A stretch of DNA of 64,000 nt from Hespellia sp. (GCA_028693555.1 JAQUVD010000014.1:18314-82313), one strand, 5' to 3'; shown: positions 26,882 through 36,228, numbered from the stretch's first letter. Made by a program: numbers and translations. The notes: generated from the letters alone by a model not told the origin.

Positions 26882-26948
26882 TTGACATTTTCATATTAGC
26901 TGTGTTAATTTTACGTTAGGAAAACAATTTAGGAAAATGATTTCCTAA
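26882..26948 (+). promoter_or_regulatory. Promoter and LacI-type operator of the PfkB/nucleoside hydrolase operon
   Basis: TTGACA at 26882-26887, then 17 bases and a weak -10 (TTAATT, 26905-26910). Overlapping the expected start is the palindrome TTAGGAAAATGATTTCCTAA (26929-26948, eight-base arms). An extra TTAGGAAA half-site lies 13 bases earlier (26916-26923). This is a natural site for the divergent LacI-PfkB regulator; assignment to that protein is by position. Confidence 0.7.
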
Positions 26949-26986
26949 GAAAGCAGGATAATAAATTAAAAACAAGGTAGGGATAA

Positions 26987-27922
26987 ATGATGAGAATACT
27001 AAATTTTGGCTCATTAAATGTAGATAAAATTTATTCAGTGGATCATCTTGTGAAATCGGGAGAGACGATTAAAGCATTCCGATATAAGGAGTGTTGTGGC
27101 GGGAAAGGTCTGAACCAATCCATAGCACTTGCGAGAGCTGGTGCTATGGTATGTCATGCGGGAAGCGTTGGAAATGATGGTGGCGAACTTTTGACAATGC
27201 TTGAGGATGCGGAAGTAAGTACGAGCTATATTAAAATAAGTGACAAGCCAAGCGGTCATGCTATTATTCAGGTTGATTCGATGGGACAGAATAACATCAT
27301 CATCTATGGAGGTGCTAACAATGATATCACAACCGAGTATATGGATGAAGTCTTTTCGCTTTTTTGTAGGGATGATATTCTGCTTCTTCAAAATGAGATA
27401 TCAAATGTTGATTATGCAATTTTAAAAGCAAAAGAGAGTGGCATGAAGGTGGTCCTCAACCCATCACCAATCAATGAAGAATTAGTAAATTATCATTTGG
27501 AGTGTGTGGACTGTTTTATTTTAAATGAAATAGAAGGGAAAATTTTAGCTGGAATAGAGAGTGAACATCCAGAGGAAATTATAAAGAATCTAAAAGAAAA
27601 TTTCCCAAAAGCAGCATTTGTTCTTACACTCGGAATCAACGGATCCTACTATTTTGATCAGAATCAGACCGTATTTCAGAAAATATATCAGACAGATACG
27701 GTTGATACAACAGGCGCGGGAGATACATTTTGTGGATATTTTCTGTCTTGTATGGCAGCTGGAAATGAAATTCGTGAAGCATTAGAAATTTCCAGCATGG
27801 CAAGTGCTATTGCTGTTAGTCAAGCTGGTGCAGCGCCAAGTATTCCGGAAAGGAGGAATGTACTTCATAAATTAAAGTGTTGGGACAAAGAGTTGGGGGA
27901 AGAACATGGGACAAAGATTTAG
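26987..27922 (+). CDS. PfkB-family carbohydrate kinase (ribokinase-like)
   Basis: 311 residues, normal for ribokinases. N-terminal LNFGSLNVDKIYSVDHLVKSG, PfkB signature 1 CGGKGLNQSIALARAG, and signature 2 DTTGAGDTF with the catalytic Asp. It phosphorylates a sugar or nucleoside using ATP in the cytosol. As the first gene of an operon with a nucleoside hydrolase, C-S lyase and permease, the likely substrate is ribose or a ribose-containing product released by that hydrolase. Two adjacent ATGs (26987, 26990) are possible after GGTAGGGA; the first is given. The sequence resembles the PfkB domain of the divergent regulator (GGK-LNQSIA). Confidence 0.9.
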   Translation: MMRILNFGSLNVDKIYSVDHLVKSGETIKAFRYKECCGGKGLNQSIALARAGAMVCHAGSVGNDGGELLTMLEDAEVSTSYIKISDKPSGHAIIQVDSMGQNNIIIYGGANNDITTEYMDEVFSLFCRDDILLLQNEISNVDYAILKAKESGMKVVLNPSPINEELVNYHLECVDCFILNEIEGKILAGIESEHPEEIIKNLKENFPKAAFVLTLGINGSYYFDQNQTVFQKIYQTDTVDTTGAGDTFCGYFLSCMAAGNEIREALEISSMASAIAVSQAGAAPSIPERRNVLHKLKCWDKELGEEHGTKI

Positions 27923-27949
27923 AAAGACAGAAAGCGAGGATGGATAGTA

Positions 27950-28921
27950 ATGAAAAAAATAATTTTAGATGTTGACACAGGCTCGGATGACGCGATTGCA
28001 ATTATGACTGCGGTTTTGAGCCCGGAGTTGGATGTACTGGGAATATGCACTGTAAATGGCAATCGCTGTGTAGAAAACACAACGGAAAATACTTTGAGAG
28101 TTGTAGAATATATAGGAAGCAATGTGCCGGTATATAAAGGATGTGCACTCCCAATGGTTGTTTCGTTAACGAAAGGAAGACGTGAATGCGTACCGTTTGA
28201 GGGACAAAAAAATAAGAAGGAAGATGTACACGGTGATTATCTTCCGATTCCAGAATCAACAATCACTTATGAAAAAGAATGTGCGGTTTCATGGCTGGTA
28301 AAAACACTGATGGATTCAGATGGAGATATTTCGTTGATTGACGTTGGGCCATTGACGAATCTTGCAATGGCAATGCGTATTCAGCCGGGTATTATCGATA
28401 AGATTGATACACTTTATATTATGGGCGGTGGCTGGCGAGAGCAGAACATTACACCAGCAGCGGAATTTAATTTCTGGATTGATCCGGAAGCAGCAAAGAT
28501 TGTAATAAACAGTGGTTGTAAGATTGTAATGGTTCCATTAGATGCAACACATGCAGGTGCTATCTCAATTAAAGATGCAATGGAATTAAGAGAAGAAAGT
28601 TCACCGGGGGCGAAGCTAACTGCAGCTTTAATAGAACAAAGATTAAAAGGCTATAACAATTGGCAGCCGATGCAGGATCAGACAACAGTACCAATCCATG
28701 ATGCGCTTGCTGTTTGTGCGGCAATTGACATGGACGTACTCGCTGATGTCAGGTATATTCATGTAGATGTAGATGCAGGCGGTGGAATATGTGATGGGCA
28801 AAGCGTATGTGATGTGGAACATAAAGATAAGGAAGCAGAGCCTAATGTTCATATCGCGTTAAATGCAAATGTAGGACGATTTGCTGAATTGCTAAAAACC
28901 ACTTTGAAAAGAACAGTATAG
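27950..28921 (+). CDS. Inosine/uridine-preferring nucleoside hydrolase family enzyme
   Basis: 323 residues. The calcium-binding motif DVDTGSDDA is at residues 7-15, and the partner Asp is in PIHDALAV; the NFWIDPEAA stretch forms the sugar pocket. These enzymes split N-glycosidic bonds of ribonucleosides to ribose plus base. Some insertions (for example VDVDAGGGICDGQSVCDV near the C-terminus) fit the family. There is no signal peptide: cytosolic. It lies 27 bases after the kinase gene, with GAGGATGG before the ATG. Together with the kinase it would give ribose 5-phosphate, or a related phosphosugar, from an imported nucleoside-like compound. True substrate unknown. Confidence 0.92.
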   Translation: MKKIILDVDTGSDDAIAIMTAVLSPELDVLGICTVNGNRCVENTTENTLRVVEYIGSNVPVYKGCALPMVVSLTKGRRECVPFEGQKNKKEDVHGDYLPIPESTITYEKECAVSWLVKTLMDSDGDISLIDVGPLTNLAMAMRIQPGIIDKIDTLYIMGGGWREQNITPAAEFNFWIDPEAAKIVINSGCKIVMVPLDATHAGAISIKDAMELREESSPGAKLTAALIEQRLKGYNNWQPMQDQTTVPIHDALAVCAAIDMDVLADVRYIHVDVDAGGGICDGQSVCDVEHKDKEAEPNVHIALNANVGRFAELLKTTLKRTV

Positions 28922-28946
28922 TTTTCCACATAAAGGAGGAAAAAGT

Positions 28947-30122
28947 ATGTACGATTTTGAAACATTAGTGGATAGGCATGCCATGAATTCTAATAAATGG
29001 GCAAATATGTACCGTGTGAATCCAGATGTGCCAAAGGGGATTGTTCCTTTTTCAATTGCTGATATGGAGTTTAAAAATGCACCGGAAATTATGGAAGGGC
29101 TTCGAGAGTTTCTGGATACAGCAATCCTTGGCTATGCGGCGGCTGGTGAAGATTTTTTAGGTGCAGTATGTGACTGGATGCAAAACAGACATGATTGGCA
29201 TATAGAAAAAGAGTGGATTGCGGTATCAATTGGTGTAGTACCGGCACTTTCAAATATTGTTGCTGCATTTTCTGAGCCGGGTGACGGCGTATTATTAATG
29301 ACTCCAGTCTACTTCCCGTTCAGCGAATCAATTGAAAGGAATGAGCGAAAAGTCGTTAAGAGTCCTTTGATTATACAGGATGGAAAATATGTCATTGATT
29401 TCGATGATTTTGAAGCAAAAGCAAAAGACCCTAAGAACAAAATATTGCTATTCTGTAGTCCGCATAATCCGGTGGGGAGGGTTTGGACAAAAGAAGAGCT
29501 TCGGGAAGTTGCGAGAATATGTCTTGAAAATGATGTACTGATTGTTTCCGATGAAATTCATTTTGATTTGATTATGCCCGGCTATAAGCATACAGTGATG
29601 GCAACACTTTCACCGAAAATCACAGACCACTGTATCACTTGTACATCTGCAAGCAAAACATTTAATTTAGCCGGGATGCAGGCATCGAGCATTATTATTC
29701 CAAACGAAGAACTTCGGAAAAAATTTGTTACACAAATGGAACGGGCGGGGCATTTTGGGTTAAGCATACTTGGTTATAAATCTTGCCAGTTGGCTTATAC
29801 GAGAGGTGAGCCATGGTTAGAGGAATTAATAAATATATTACAGGATAATGCGACATTCGTAGAAGAATATATGAAGAAATTCATTCCTGAAATTAAAGTT
29901 TTTCCGCTGGAGGGAACCTATTTGCAATGGTGGGACTGTCGTGAGTTAGGGTTTGACTATAAGGAATTGTCTCACATTATGACACATGAAGCATATATAT
30001 TCATGGATGAAGGCTTCATGTTCGGGGAAGAAGGAGAAGGGTTTGAAAGAATGGATCTAGCTTGCCCGCAGTATGTCATAGCAGATGCGTTAGACCGGCT
30101 TCGATGTGCACTAAAAAGATAA
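28947..30122 (+). CDS. MalY/PatB-type C-S lyase / aminotransferase
   Basis: 391 residues, the second family member in the window. Motifs: GIVPFSIADMEFKNAPEIM, CSPHNPVGRVW, VSDEIHFDLIMPG, and PLP Lys in TSASKTFNLAG. Family reaction: beta-elimination from cysteine S-conjugates or cystathionine, giving pyruvate, ammonia and a thiol. Strong AAAGGAGG precedes the ATG and the gap to the nucleoside hydrolase is 25 bases. Placed between a nucleoside hydrolase and an amino-acid permease, it suggests that the imported substrate carries an amino acid linked through sulfur (for example an S-ribosyl or S-adenosyl conjugate). That is inference. Confidence 0.85.
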   Translation: MYDFETLVDRHAMNSNKWANMYRVNPDVPKGIVPFSIADMEFKNAPEIMEGLREFLDTAILGYAAAGEDFLGAVCDWMQNRHDWHIEKEWIAVSIGVVPALSNIVAAFSEPGDGVLLMTPVYFPFSESIERNERKVVKSPLIIQDGKYVIDFDDFEAKAKDPKNKILLFCSPHNPVGRVWTKEELREVARICLENDVLIVSDEIHFDLIMPGYKHTVMATLSPKITDHCITCTSASKTFNLAGMQASSIIIPNEELRKKFVTQMERAGHFGLSILGYKSCQLAYTRGEPWLEELINILQDNATFVEEYMKKFIPEIKVFPLEGTYLQWWDCRELGFDYKELSHIMTHEAYIFMDEGFMFGEEGEGFERMDLACPQYVIADALDRLRCALKR

Positions 30123-30145
30123 AGGGATAAAAAGGAGGAAGATAC

Positions 30146-31477
30146 ATGAGTAGTACAACAAAAGAATTAAAACGGGTTTTAAAGTTTAAGGATTTGCTTG
30201 GTGTAGCAATCGGGCAGATTATTGGTGCAGGAATCATGTCATTGATGGGTGTGGCTATCGGAATGACAGGACGAAGTGTACCGTTTGCCTTTTTAATTGC
30301 AGCGGTATTATCTATTATTAGTATTATTCCGACCATCATTGTTGGAGGAACATTGAGACTGCGAGGCGGCCATTACACAATGTCGGCATTGCTTGCAGGA
30401 AAACAGTTTGGTGGTGTGTATATTGTATTGTTCATTATCAGTAATATGACGATTGCCATGATGGCGTTGTCCTTTGCGTCATATCTGCTGGCTTTTTTAC
30501 CGGGAGCAAATCATCAGATTATTGCCCTTATATGTCTGACAGTATTTTATGTACTGAACATGTTTGGAATTGATAAAATGGCGAAAGTCCAAAATGCAAT
30601 CATCATTATTATGTGTATCGCACTTGGTCTTTTGGCAGTATTTGGAATGCCTCATGTTACACCAACTTATTTTCAAGAAGATTTTATGACAGGTGGTTTT
30701 CTAGGATTGATGAGTGCAGGTTCATTACTTACATTCGCAACGGGGGGAGCATTTGTTATTATAAACTTAAGTGCAGAGGCAAAGAATCCAACAAGAGATA
30801 TTCCATTTGCCATTATTGTAGCAACACTGGGGGTTGGTGTGTTATACGGTGCAATCTCGTTTGTTGCGGCAGGTGTACTTCCAATCACAGAAGTTGCCAA
30901 TGAATCATTGGGAAAGGTTGCAGCAGCTGTTTTTCCAAAGCCTCTTTATATTTTCTTCATGGTCGGTGGTGCAATGTTTGCTTTGATCTCTACATTGAAT
31001 GCAACCTTTGCAAGTGCGACCAAACCGGTACTGCAGGCTTGTGTTGACGGATGGTTTCCAAAGAAGCTGGCATACATTCATCCGAAATATAAGACACCTA
31101 TGATTCTTCTCACACTCTTTTACATTATTGGATTGATTCCAATTATTATTGGATTCGATATTGGAATTCTTGGAAGTCTGACGAACATTATTTGTCAATT
31201 GATTTTCATTATTATCAACATTGCACTCTGCAGGCTGCCCAAACTGGTACCGGAAGAGTGGGCAAAATCGAAGTTTAAAGTAAAGAATCCAACCATGATT
31301 TTCCTATCGGTATTATCGGTTGCTGGCTGTGTTTTGCAGATTGTATTACTTGCAAAAGATATGTCCAAAGGAATCCTGATTGGAAACGGTATTCTCATGG
31401 TAGGTGCAGTGATTTATGCACTTCTTAGATACAGGAGTGGTAAAGTGGAAATGGAAATAAGTTATGAATCACATTAG
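30146..31477 (+). CDS. APC-family amino acid permease
   Basis: 443 residues, about 12 hydrophobic segments, no signal peptide. TM1 has the glycine-rich substrate loop GQIIGAGIMSLMG; the TM6 region (ATGGAFVIINLSAEAKNPTRD) carries the conserved E-x-K-NP motif of APC transporters. It probably imports an amino acid or amino-acid conjugate by proton or sodium symport. AAGGAGGAAG precedes the ATG, 23 bases after the C-S lyase. It is the last gene of the operon and ends at a very long hairpin terminator. In this context it is the likely uptake system for the substrate processed by the three enzymes upstream. Confidence 0.88.
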   Translation: MSSTTKELKRVLKFKDLLGVAIGQIIGAGIMSLMGVAIGMTGRSVPFAFLIAAVLSIISIIPTIIVGGTLRLRGGHYTMSALLAGKQFGGVYIVLFIISNMTIAMMALSFASYLLAFLPGANHQIIALICLTVFYVLNMFGIDKMAKVQNAIIIIMCIALGLLAVFGMPHVTPTYFQEDFMTGGFLGLMSAGSLLTFATGGAFVIINLSAEAKNPTRDIPFAIIVATLGVGVLYGAISFVAAGVLPITEVANESLGKVAAAVFPKPLYIFFMVGGAMFALISTLNATFASATKPVLQACVDGWFPKKLAYIHPKYKTPMILLTLFYIIGLIPIIIGFDIGILGSLTNIICQLIFIIINIALCRLPKLVPEEWAKSKFKVKNPTMIFLSVLSVAGCVLQIVLLAKDMSKGILIGNGILMVGAVIYALLRYRSGKVEMEISYESH

Positions 31478-31496
31478 AATTCTCTAATATATAAAT

Positions 31497-31550
31497 AAAA
31501 ACAGGATAGCAATAAACATGGAAAGTAATGTTTATTGCTGTCCTGTTTTT
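31497..31550. terminator. Long bidirectional terminator
   Basis: A 23-base arm (31497-31519) pairs with 31528-31550 with a single T-G wobble; five A at the start and five T at the end. It separates the convergent APC permease and YczE-kinase genes. Confidence 0.9.
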
Positions 31551-31599
31551 GTTATCAGATAATAAAAGAAAATTGTCAGTGGTAATTCTAGCAGGTTTA

Positions 31600-32892
31600 T
31601 TACGATATCTTTTCCATCGCAGTAAGAATCATATCTGCAGTGTTTTCCACGCCGTATAGATCGGTCTTTATAATCAGATCATAGGCAGAGGAAGCGCCCC
31701 ATTCTTTTCCGAGGAAATGTTTACAGTAGTTTTTACGCTCTGTCTCGACTTTTTTGATTTTATTTTCTGCCTCTTTGCCGGTAGAGATATTTTCACGCTT
31801 CATCACTCGTTTTACTTTCGCGTAAGCAGAAGCAGTTACAAAGACATGGAACGCATGATGATTCTCTTCTAGAATAAAGTTGCCGAGCCGTCCGATGATG
31901 ACGCAGGGCTCTTTGGCTGCAATGGCCTGGATAGTCTTAACCTCTGCATGGAAGAGCGCATCATATTTTCCCTCTTCTCCATTGACATATGCACAATTCT
32001 GGGAATACAGGCTGTATAAAATGTTGTGATCTAATTTTTGTTCATGCTCACGCACATATTCATCGGAATAACCGAGCTCTTGTGCTACCTGAAAAATGAG
32101 CTGGTCATCGTAGCATGGAATTCCAAGCTTCTTGGCAACGGCCTTTCCGACCTCACGCCCACCACTTCCATATTCTCTTCCAATTGTGATGACAAGTGGC
32201 TGTGCACTTCCGGGAGCAGGGACAGCTGTATCTGTGGAATCTGCTTTTGCAGGGAAGAGCAGCAGCGTTAATGGTTTTAACAGTTTTCCTAAAAATCGTG
32301 CAATCATTCCGACAATCAGTGCAGCAATGATCGTACCTTCACGAACACCAGTGAGTGTGTGGAACAGTACAAAAGACAAAATACCCGCCACAATTGCCAT
32401 AGAAGCATCAAAACAAACCTTTGTGGTACCGAAATCAGTTCCGAATTTCCTGGTGATTGCAGTGACAAATGCTTCACCCGGCAGCATGATGACATCTGCA
32501 ATTACTTCAAAATAAACACCAATACCAAGGATGAGACACCCAACTAGCAAGGAAATGATTTTAAAATAGTAAGCTTCCGGTCTTAACCATCCAAGGACAA
32601 TCATAGAAAAATCAATGAAGTATCCAAATAGAATAGAAACAGGAATCTGCAGTAACTGAATTTTTTGAAAATCTTTTCGCAAAATGATCACCTGCAATGC
32701 AATCAGAAATAAACTGAAAAATATGGTAAATTGTCCAAGTGTTGGTTTGAATCCCAGACTTAATACATAGGGGATACTGGAAATTGGTGAAGTACCAAGG
32801 TCTGCCTTTGTGACAAAACTGACTCCGAAAGAACTGATAAATAGTCCGATTAAAAATACAATATAACGTTTTACTAACTCTCTTTTGCTCAA
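31600..32892 (-). CDS. YczE/YitT-type membrane protein fused to a cytidylate kinase-like domain
   Basis: 430 residues. Residues ~1-205 hold five or six TM helices with YczE-family features (GLFISSFGVSFVTKADLGTS, LPGEAFVTAI, REGTIIAALIVGMIARFLG). After a short linker, residues ~225-425 are a cytidylate kinase-like P-loop domain (ITIGREYGSGGREVGKAVAKK, CYDDQLI, CVIIGRLGNFIL, RERENIS-type lid as KRENIST). The kinase family transfers phosphate to nucleotides or unknown small molecules; the membrane part is an uncharacterised transporter-like fold. AAGGAG is 8 bases before a TTG codon at 32892; the upstream GTG (32901) abuts the ribosome site, so TTG is preferred. Inferred: transport or sensing coupled to phosphorylation. 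Confidence 0.8.
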   Translation of the reverse strand: MSKRELVKRYIVFLIGLFISSFGVSFVTKADLGTSPISSIPYVLSLGFKPTLGQFTIFFSLFLIALQVIILRKDFQKIQLLQIPVSILFGYFIDFSMIVLGWLRPEAYYFKIISLLVGCLILGIGVYFEVIADVIMLPGEAFVTAITRKFGTDFGTTKVCFDASMAIVAGILSFVLFHTLTGVREGTIIAALIVGMIARFLGKLLKPLTLLLFPAKADSTDTAVPAPGSAQPLVITIGREYGSGGREVGKAVAKKLGIPCYDDQLIFQVAQELGYSDEYVREHEQKLDHNILYSLYSQNCAYVNGEEGKYDALFHAEVKTIQAIAAKEPCVIIGRLGNFILEENHHAFHVFVTASAYAKVKRVMKRENISTGKEAENKIKKVETERKNYCKHFLGKEWGASSAYDLIIKTDLYGVENTADMILTAMEKIS

Positions 32893-32930
32893 ATAATTCA
32901 CTCCTTTTTTTATATGCTTTCACTTACTAA

Positions 32931-32959
32931 AGTGTAGCAGTTAAAAAAAATGATGTCAA
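32931..32959 (-). promoter_or_regulatory. Promoter of the YczE-kinase fusion gene
   Basis: On the minus strand: TTGACA (32959-32954), 17-base spacer, TACACT (32936-32931). The leader to the TTG start is about 35 bases. Confidence 0.65.
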
Positions 32960-33099
32960 CTGTCGGCATTTGTATCGCCCTCAAACAAGAAAATAAGAGA
33001 CAAAATCAGTACAAAAATAGCGAAATAAGAGCATACTATGTTAAAATATGCGTGATGGCAATGAGCAGTGCCGGAAGAGGACAGTGAGGAGTGAAGAAT

Positions 33100-34293
33100 A
33101 TGGAGTATTTACTAAGAAGAATTTCGATACTAAATACGGTTGGAATTTTCTGTATAGGGAAAGAGGAAGACGCGGTGCAGAGTTTTCAGGAGCACAGCGA
33201 ATATAATCCAATCGCACAGAGTGAAGCGTTAAGACAGCGTCTGATTGGCGGTGCGAAAAGGCAAAAGGAGCCGTATATCTGCAAAGATGATTTGTCTGTG
33301 TACTTCGCATGTATTCAGCAGGAAGAGCATTTTTATATGATTGGTCCGATGAGTCTGAAGCTGCTGGACCGTGTGGAGCATTATCAGTATTACCGAAGCT
33401 ATGGAATGGCGGATTTTTCTGAAAAACGCCTTGTGCATTTTACATTTTCGGAGATGCTGGATATTGTTGAGCTTGTGACTAATATTCTGTTGAAGGAGGA
33501 ATATACCGATAATGACTTGATTTATGCAAATCAGCTCGTACAAGAGACGAAAGAGCAGGAAGAGCAGGAACAGGTCTTATATGATATGAAGGAAGGGGAG
33601 GAGGAACTCTATCATCATACCTATCAGGAGGAACGAAAGCTTCTTGACAGTATCAGGGAAGGTCGGATTGAGGAGACACTTCGGTATTCCAGAAATATGG
33701 ATGCCGATCTTGGCAAGCTGTCCAGCAAGGAGTTAAATCATTGGAAGAACGTTGCGATTGTGGCGATCACACTCTGTACACGTGCAGCCATCGACGGTGG
33801 CATTTCCCCGTCAATTGCATACCGAATCAGTGATTTTTATATTCAGAAGAGTGACGGCTGCAATGATATTGCACAGGTCATCAAATACCGCGACCATGCA
33901 GTCGAGGAGCTGACGCAGCAGGTGCAGAAGAAAAAGGGCAGAAAGACTTCCAGCTATGTAGAACGATGCAGAGATTATGTGGAGAAGCACTATCGAAATA
34001 AGATTTATCTAGCGGATATTGCGGACACATTGGGATTGAGTGAGACATATCTGTCGCGGTTATTTAAGAAAGAAACAGGTGTGCGTCTGCAGGACTATAT
34101 TGTGGGAATCCGGTTGGAGCATGCGGCAAATCTCCTGAAATATTCGGAGGAAACCATTTCCAATATTGCGGAGTATGTCAATTTTCCGTCGCAGAGCTAT
34201 ATGGGGAAGGTGTTCAAGGAGAAGTATCAGATGTCACCGAAGAAGTACCGGGAGCAGAACAGTCCGACGGAGTACTTTACCGTCAAGCAGTGA
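33100..34293 (+). CDS. AraC-family regulator of the glycoside operon
   Basis: 397 residues. The N-terminal ~280 residues are a large unclassified sensor region, rich in charged residues between ~145 and 195 (QEEQEQVLYDMKEGEEEL). The C-terminal ~100 residues are AraC helix-turn-helix repeats (IYLADIADTLGLSETYLSRL, IVGIRLEHAANLL, IAEYVNFPSQSYMGKVFKEK, SPKKYRE). GAGGA is 9 bases before the ATG at 33100; the GTG at 33091 is directly adjacent to it and is not used. It has the size and layout of AraC proteins that stand next to GPH transporter/beta-glucosidase operons, and probably activates the operon from 34699. The protein at 49970-51196 has the same overall architecture. Confidence 0.85.
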   Translation: MEYLLRRISILNTVGIFCIGKEEDAVQSFQEHSEYNPIAQSEALRQRLIGGAKRQKEPYICKDDLSVYFACIQQEEHFYMIGPMSLKLLDRVEHYQYYRSYGMADFSEKRLVHFTFSEMLDIVELVTNILLKEEYTDNDLIYANQLVQETKEQEEQEQVLYDMKEGEEELYHHTYQEERKLLDSIREGRIEETLRYSRNMDADLGKLSSKELNHWKNVAIVAITLCTRAAIDGGISPSIAYRISDFYIQKSDGCNDIAQVIKYRDHAVEELTQQVQKKKGRKTSSYVERCRDYVEKHYRNKIYLADIADTLGLSETYLSRLFKKETGVRLQDYIVGIRLEHAANLLKYSEETISNIAEYVNFPSQSYMGKVFKEKYQMSPKKYREQNSPTEYFTVKQ

Positions 34294-34618
34294 TGTTATC
34301 GTAAAAGTGGATACAAAGATAGAGAAAAACGTCGCAGTCTATGAGAATATCGTCGGGATATATAAAAGCCATGCGGCAATGGATGATGCATTAGGTATGG
34401 AACAATGGAAAATTGAAAATGGAATTGTTTTTTGCTCAGGAAATCTGGAAAAACAGGATCATATTACGTATTTGCCATGGTATATGTCAATGTTTATGGA
34501 ACAGAAAAAAGTGGAAACCGGGTTTATTGTGGATGTCAATTTGGAGGGATTGAATTATATCAAGGAAGAGCATAATGAAATAGAATGGGATAAAATAACG
34601 ACAAGAAATGCAAAATAA
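34294..34618 (+). pseudogene. Open reading frame remnant, no clear start
   Basis: An open frame continues to a stop at 34618 and after the AraC stop encodes about 108 residues (for example VAVYENIVGIYKSHAAMDDAL, HITYLPWYMSMFMEQ, TGFIVDVNLEGL). The composition looks like real protein, yet the frame extends upstream only by running out of frame through the AraC gene, and no start codon after 34294 has a ribosome site (GTG 34307, ATG 34380). The likeliest reading is a gene that lost its 5' end. I do not recognise the family. A short protein translated from 34380 cannot be excluded. Confidence 0.45.
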
Positions 34619-34698
34619 GAATATACCAAAAAACGAAAAATGGATAAGATGTGTGTTGTAAGGAAGCAGAGCAAGACATTTATAAAGGAGGAGAAAAA

Positions 34699-36111
34699 AT
34701 GTTAAATCTAGCTACAAAACACAATGATCCAGAAAAGACTCTGGGTTGGGGCGAGAGAGTCGGTTATGGTTCGGCAGCATTTGGCTGGAACATGATCAAT
34801 GGTATTCTTGGTACGTTCCTCACGGTTTACTTCACAAACGTTGCATTCTTAGATGCAGCAATTATCTCAACTATCATTGCTATTTCAAAAGTATTTGATG
34901 GTATATCAGATTTGATTGTCGGCCGTATGGTAGATAATACAAAATCAAAGATGGGAAAAGCAAGACCATGGTTACTTCGTATGTGTATTCCATTTGCGAT
35001 AGCAACAATCCTGTTGTTCTTCGTACCGCCAAGCTTTCCGACAGCAGCAAAATATGTATACGTATTTATCATGTACAATCTGGTTAATACGGTTTGCTTA
35101 ACAGCCATTCAGGTACCATATTACTCATTGATCTCGTTATTAACAAGAAATGCATATGAGAGAGGTTTCCTTGGAAATCTTCAGCAGATTTTCCAAACAT
35201 TAGGAAATGTATTCATCAACTCTGTATTTACAATTATGCTTGTGAAATTTGCAGGAAGTGCAGAAAACTACATGACACAGAAAGCATTTACACTGACAAT
35301 CGCAGTTCTCTGTCTGCTCATGGTAGTAGTCATTATATTCTCTACATTCTGTACAAAAGAGCGTGTAATAGATAAGCCATCTGGAGATTCAGAGAAACCA
35401 GAAGAGAATGTAAGCGTAATGACAGCAGTAAAATCTCTACTTACAAATAAATACTGGGTTATGATGTTCTTTGCAATGCTTGCGATTTTCTTTGTAATCA
35501 TCTTCTATTCGATCGGTGGTGTTTACTATGCAATCTACATCCTCGGTGATATGGGACAGATCAGCTGGATGAACAATGCAATCTCAATTGCTCAGTTCGC
35601 AATCATGTTCGCAACACCTTTCTTCATGAAGAAAGTTGGAAAGCGTCCAATCTATGCGGCTGGATTCCTCTGCATGACAATTGGATTCGTTGGATTTGGA
35701 TTTGTAGATACAAGTGTTCCGCTTATGATTGTATGTAATGTATTAAAAGGTCTTGGGCTTGGAATGTCTGGTGGTATGGCTATGGGTATGGTAGCTGATG
35801 CAATCCTTTACGGACAGTTAAAATCAGGCATCAATGCAGTTGGTATGGGAAATGCCGGAACTTCTGCAGCACAGAAAATTGGTCTTGGTTTTGGTCAGGC
35901 AATCTTTGGGTGGGTTCTCTCAGGCGCTGGATTCAATCCTGCATTAGATGCACAGGGAACTGCTCAGCCAGAGACTGTTATGACGGCAATCAAGTTTATG
36001 TACAACTACATTCCTGCAGTCATCTGTACATTGATCTTCATCATGATGGCAGTATTCTTTAATCTTGATAAAGACTTAAAGAAACTCAAAGCAGAAAAAG
36101 GAATTGAATAA
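34699..36111 (+). CDS. GPH-family glycoside:cation symporter
   Basis: 470 residues with about 12 TM helices. The GPH/MelB signature is present after TM2 (FDGISDLIVGRMVDNTKSK, KMGKARPWLLR). These carriers import glycosides such as melibiose, glucuronides or beta-glucosides with sodium or proton, without phosphorylating them. AAAGGAGG lies just before the ATG at 34699; the longer frame to 34651 has no ribosome site. It is the first enzyme/transport gene of the operon 34.7-44.2 kb. Because it is not a PTS permease, the glycoside arrives unphosphorylated, which explains the need for the ROK kinase downstream. Confidence 0.92.
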   Translation: MLNLATKHNDPEKTLGWGERVGYGSAAFGWNMINGILGTFLTVYFTNVAFLDAAIISTIIAISKVFDGISDLIVGRMVDNTKSKMGKARPWLLRMCIPFAIATILLFFVPPSFPTAAKYVYVFIMYNLVNTVCLTAIQVPYYSLISLLTRNAYERGFLGNLQQIFQTLGNVFINSVFTIMLVKFAGSAENYMTQKAFTLTIAVLCLLMVVVIIFSTFCTKERVIDKPSGDSEKPEENVSVMTAVKSLLTNKYWVMMFFAMLAIFFVIIFYSIGGVYYAIYILGDMGQISWMNNAISIAQFAIMFATPFFMKKVGKRPIYAAGFLCMTIGFVGFGFVDTSVPLMIVCNVLKGLGLGMSGGMAMGMVADAILYGQLKSGINAVGMGNAGTSAAQKIGLGFGQAIFGWVLSGAGFNPALDAQGTAQPETVMTAIKFMYNYIPAVICTLIFIMMAVFFNLDKDLKKLKAEKGIE

Positions 36112-36150
36112 TAGGAGACGAAATACATAGTATCCTAGACTGAAAAATTG

Positions 36151-36194
36151 AGGCGATGAACCATGGGATAAAAGAGTACCAAGGGGCATCGCCT
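36151..36194 (+). other. Intercistronic hairpin
   Basis: AGGCGATG (36151-36158) pairs with CATCGCCT (36187-36194) between the transporter and hydrolase genes. It is not followed by a T run, so it more likely protects or processes the mRNA than terminates it. Confidence 0.45.
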
Positions 36195-36228
36195 TAGACA
36201 ATATTTCAAATGGAAGGCGGATCATCTT

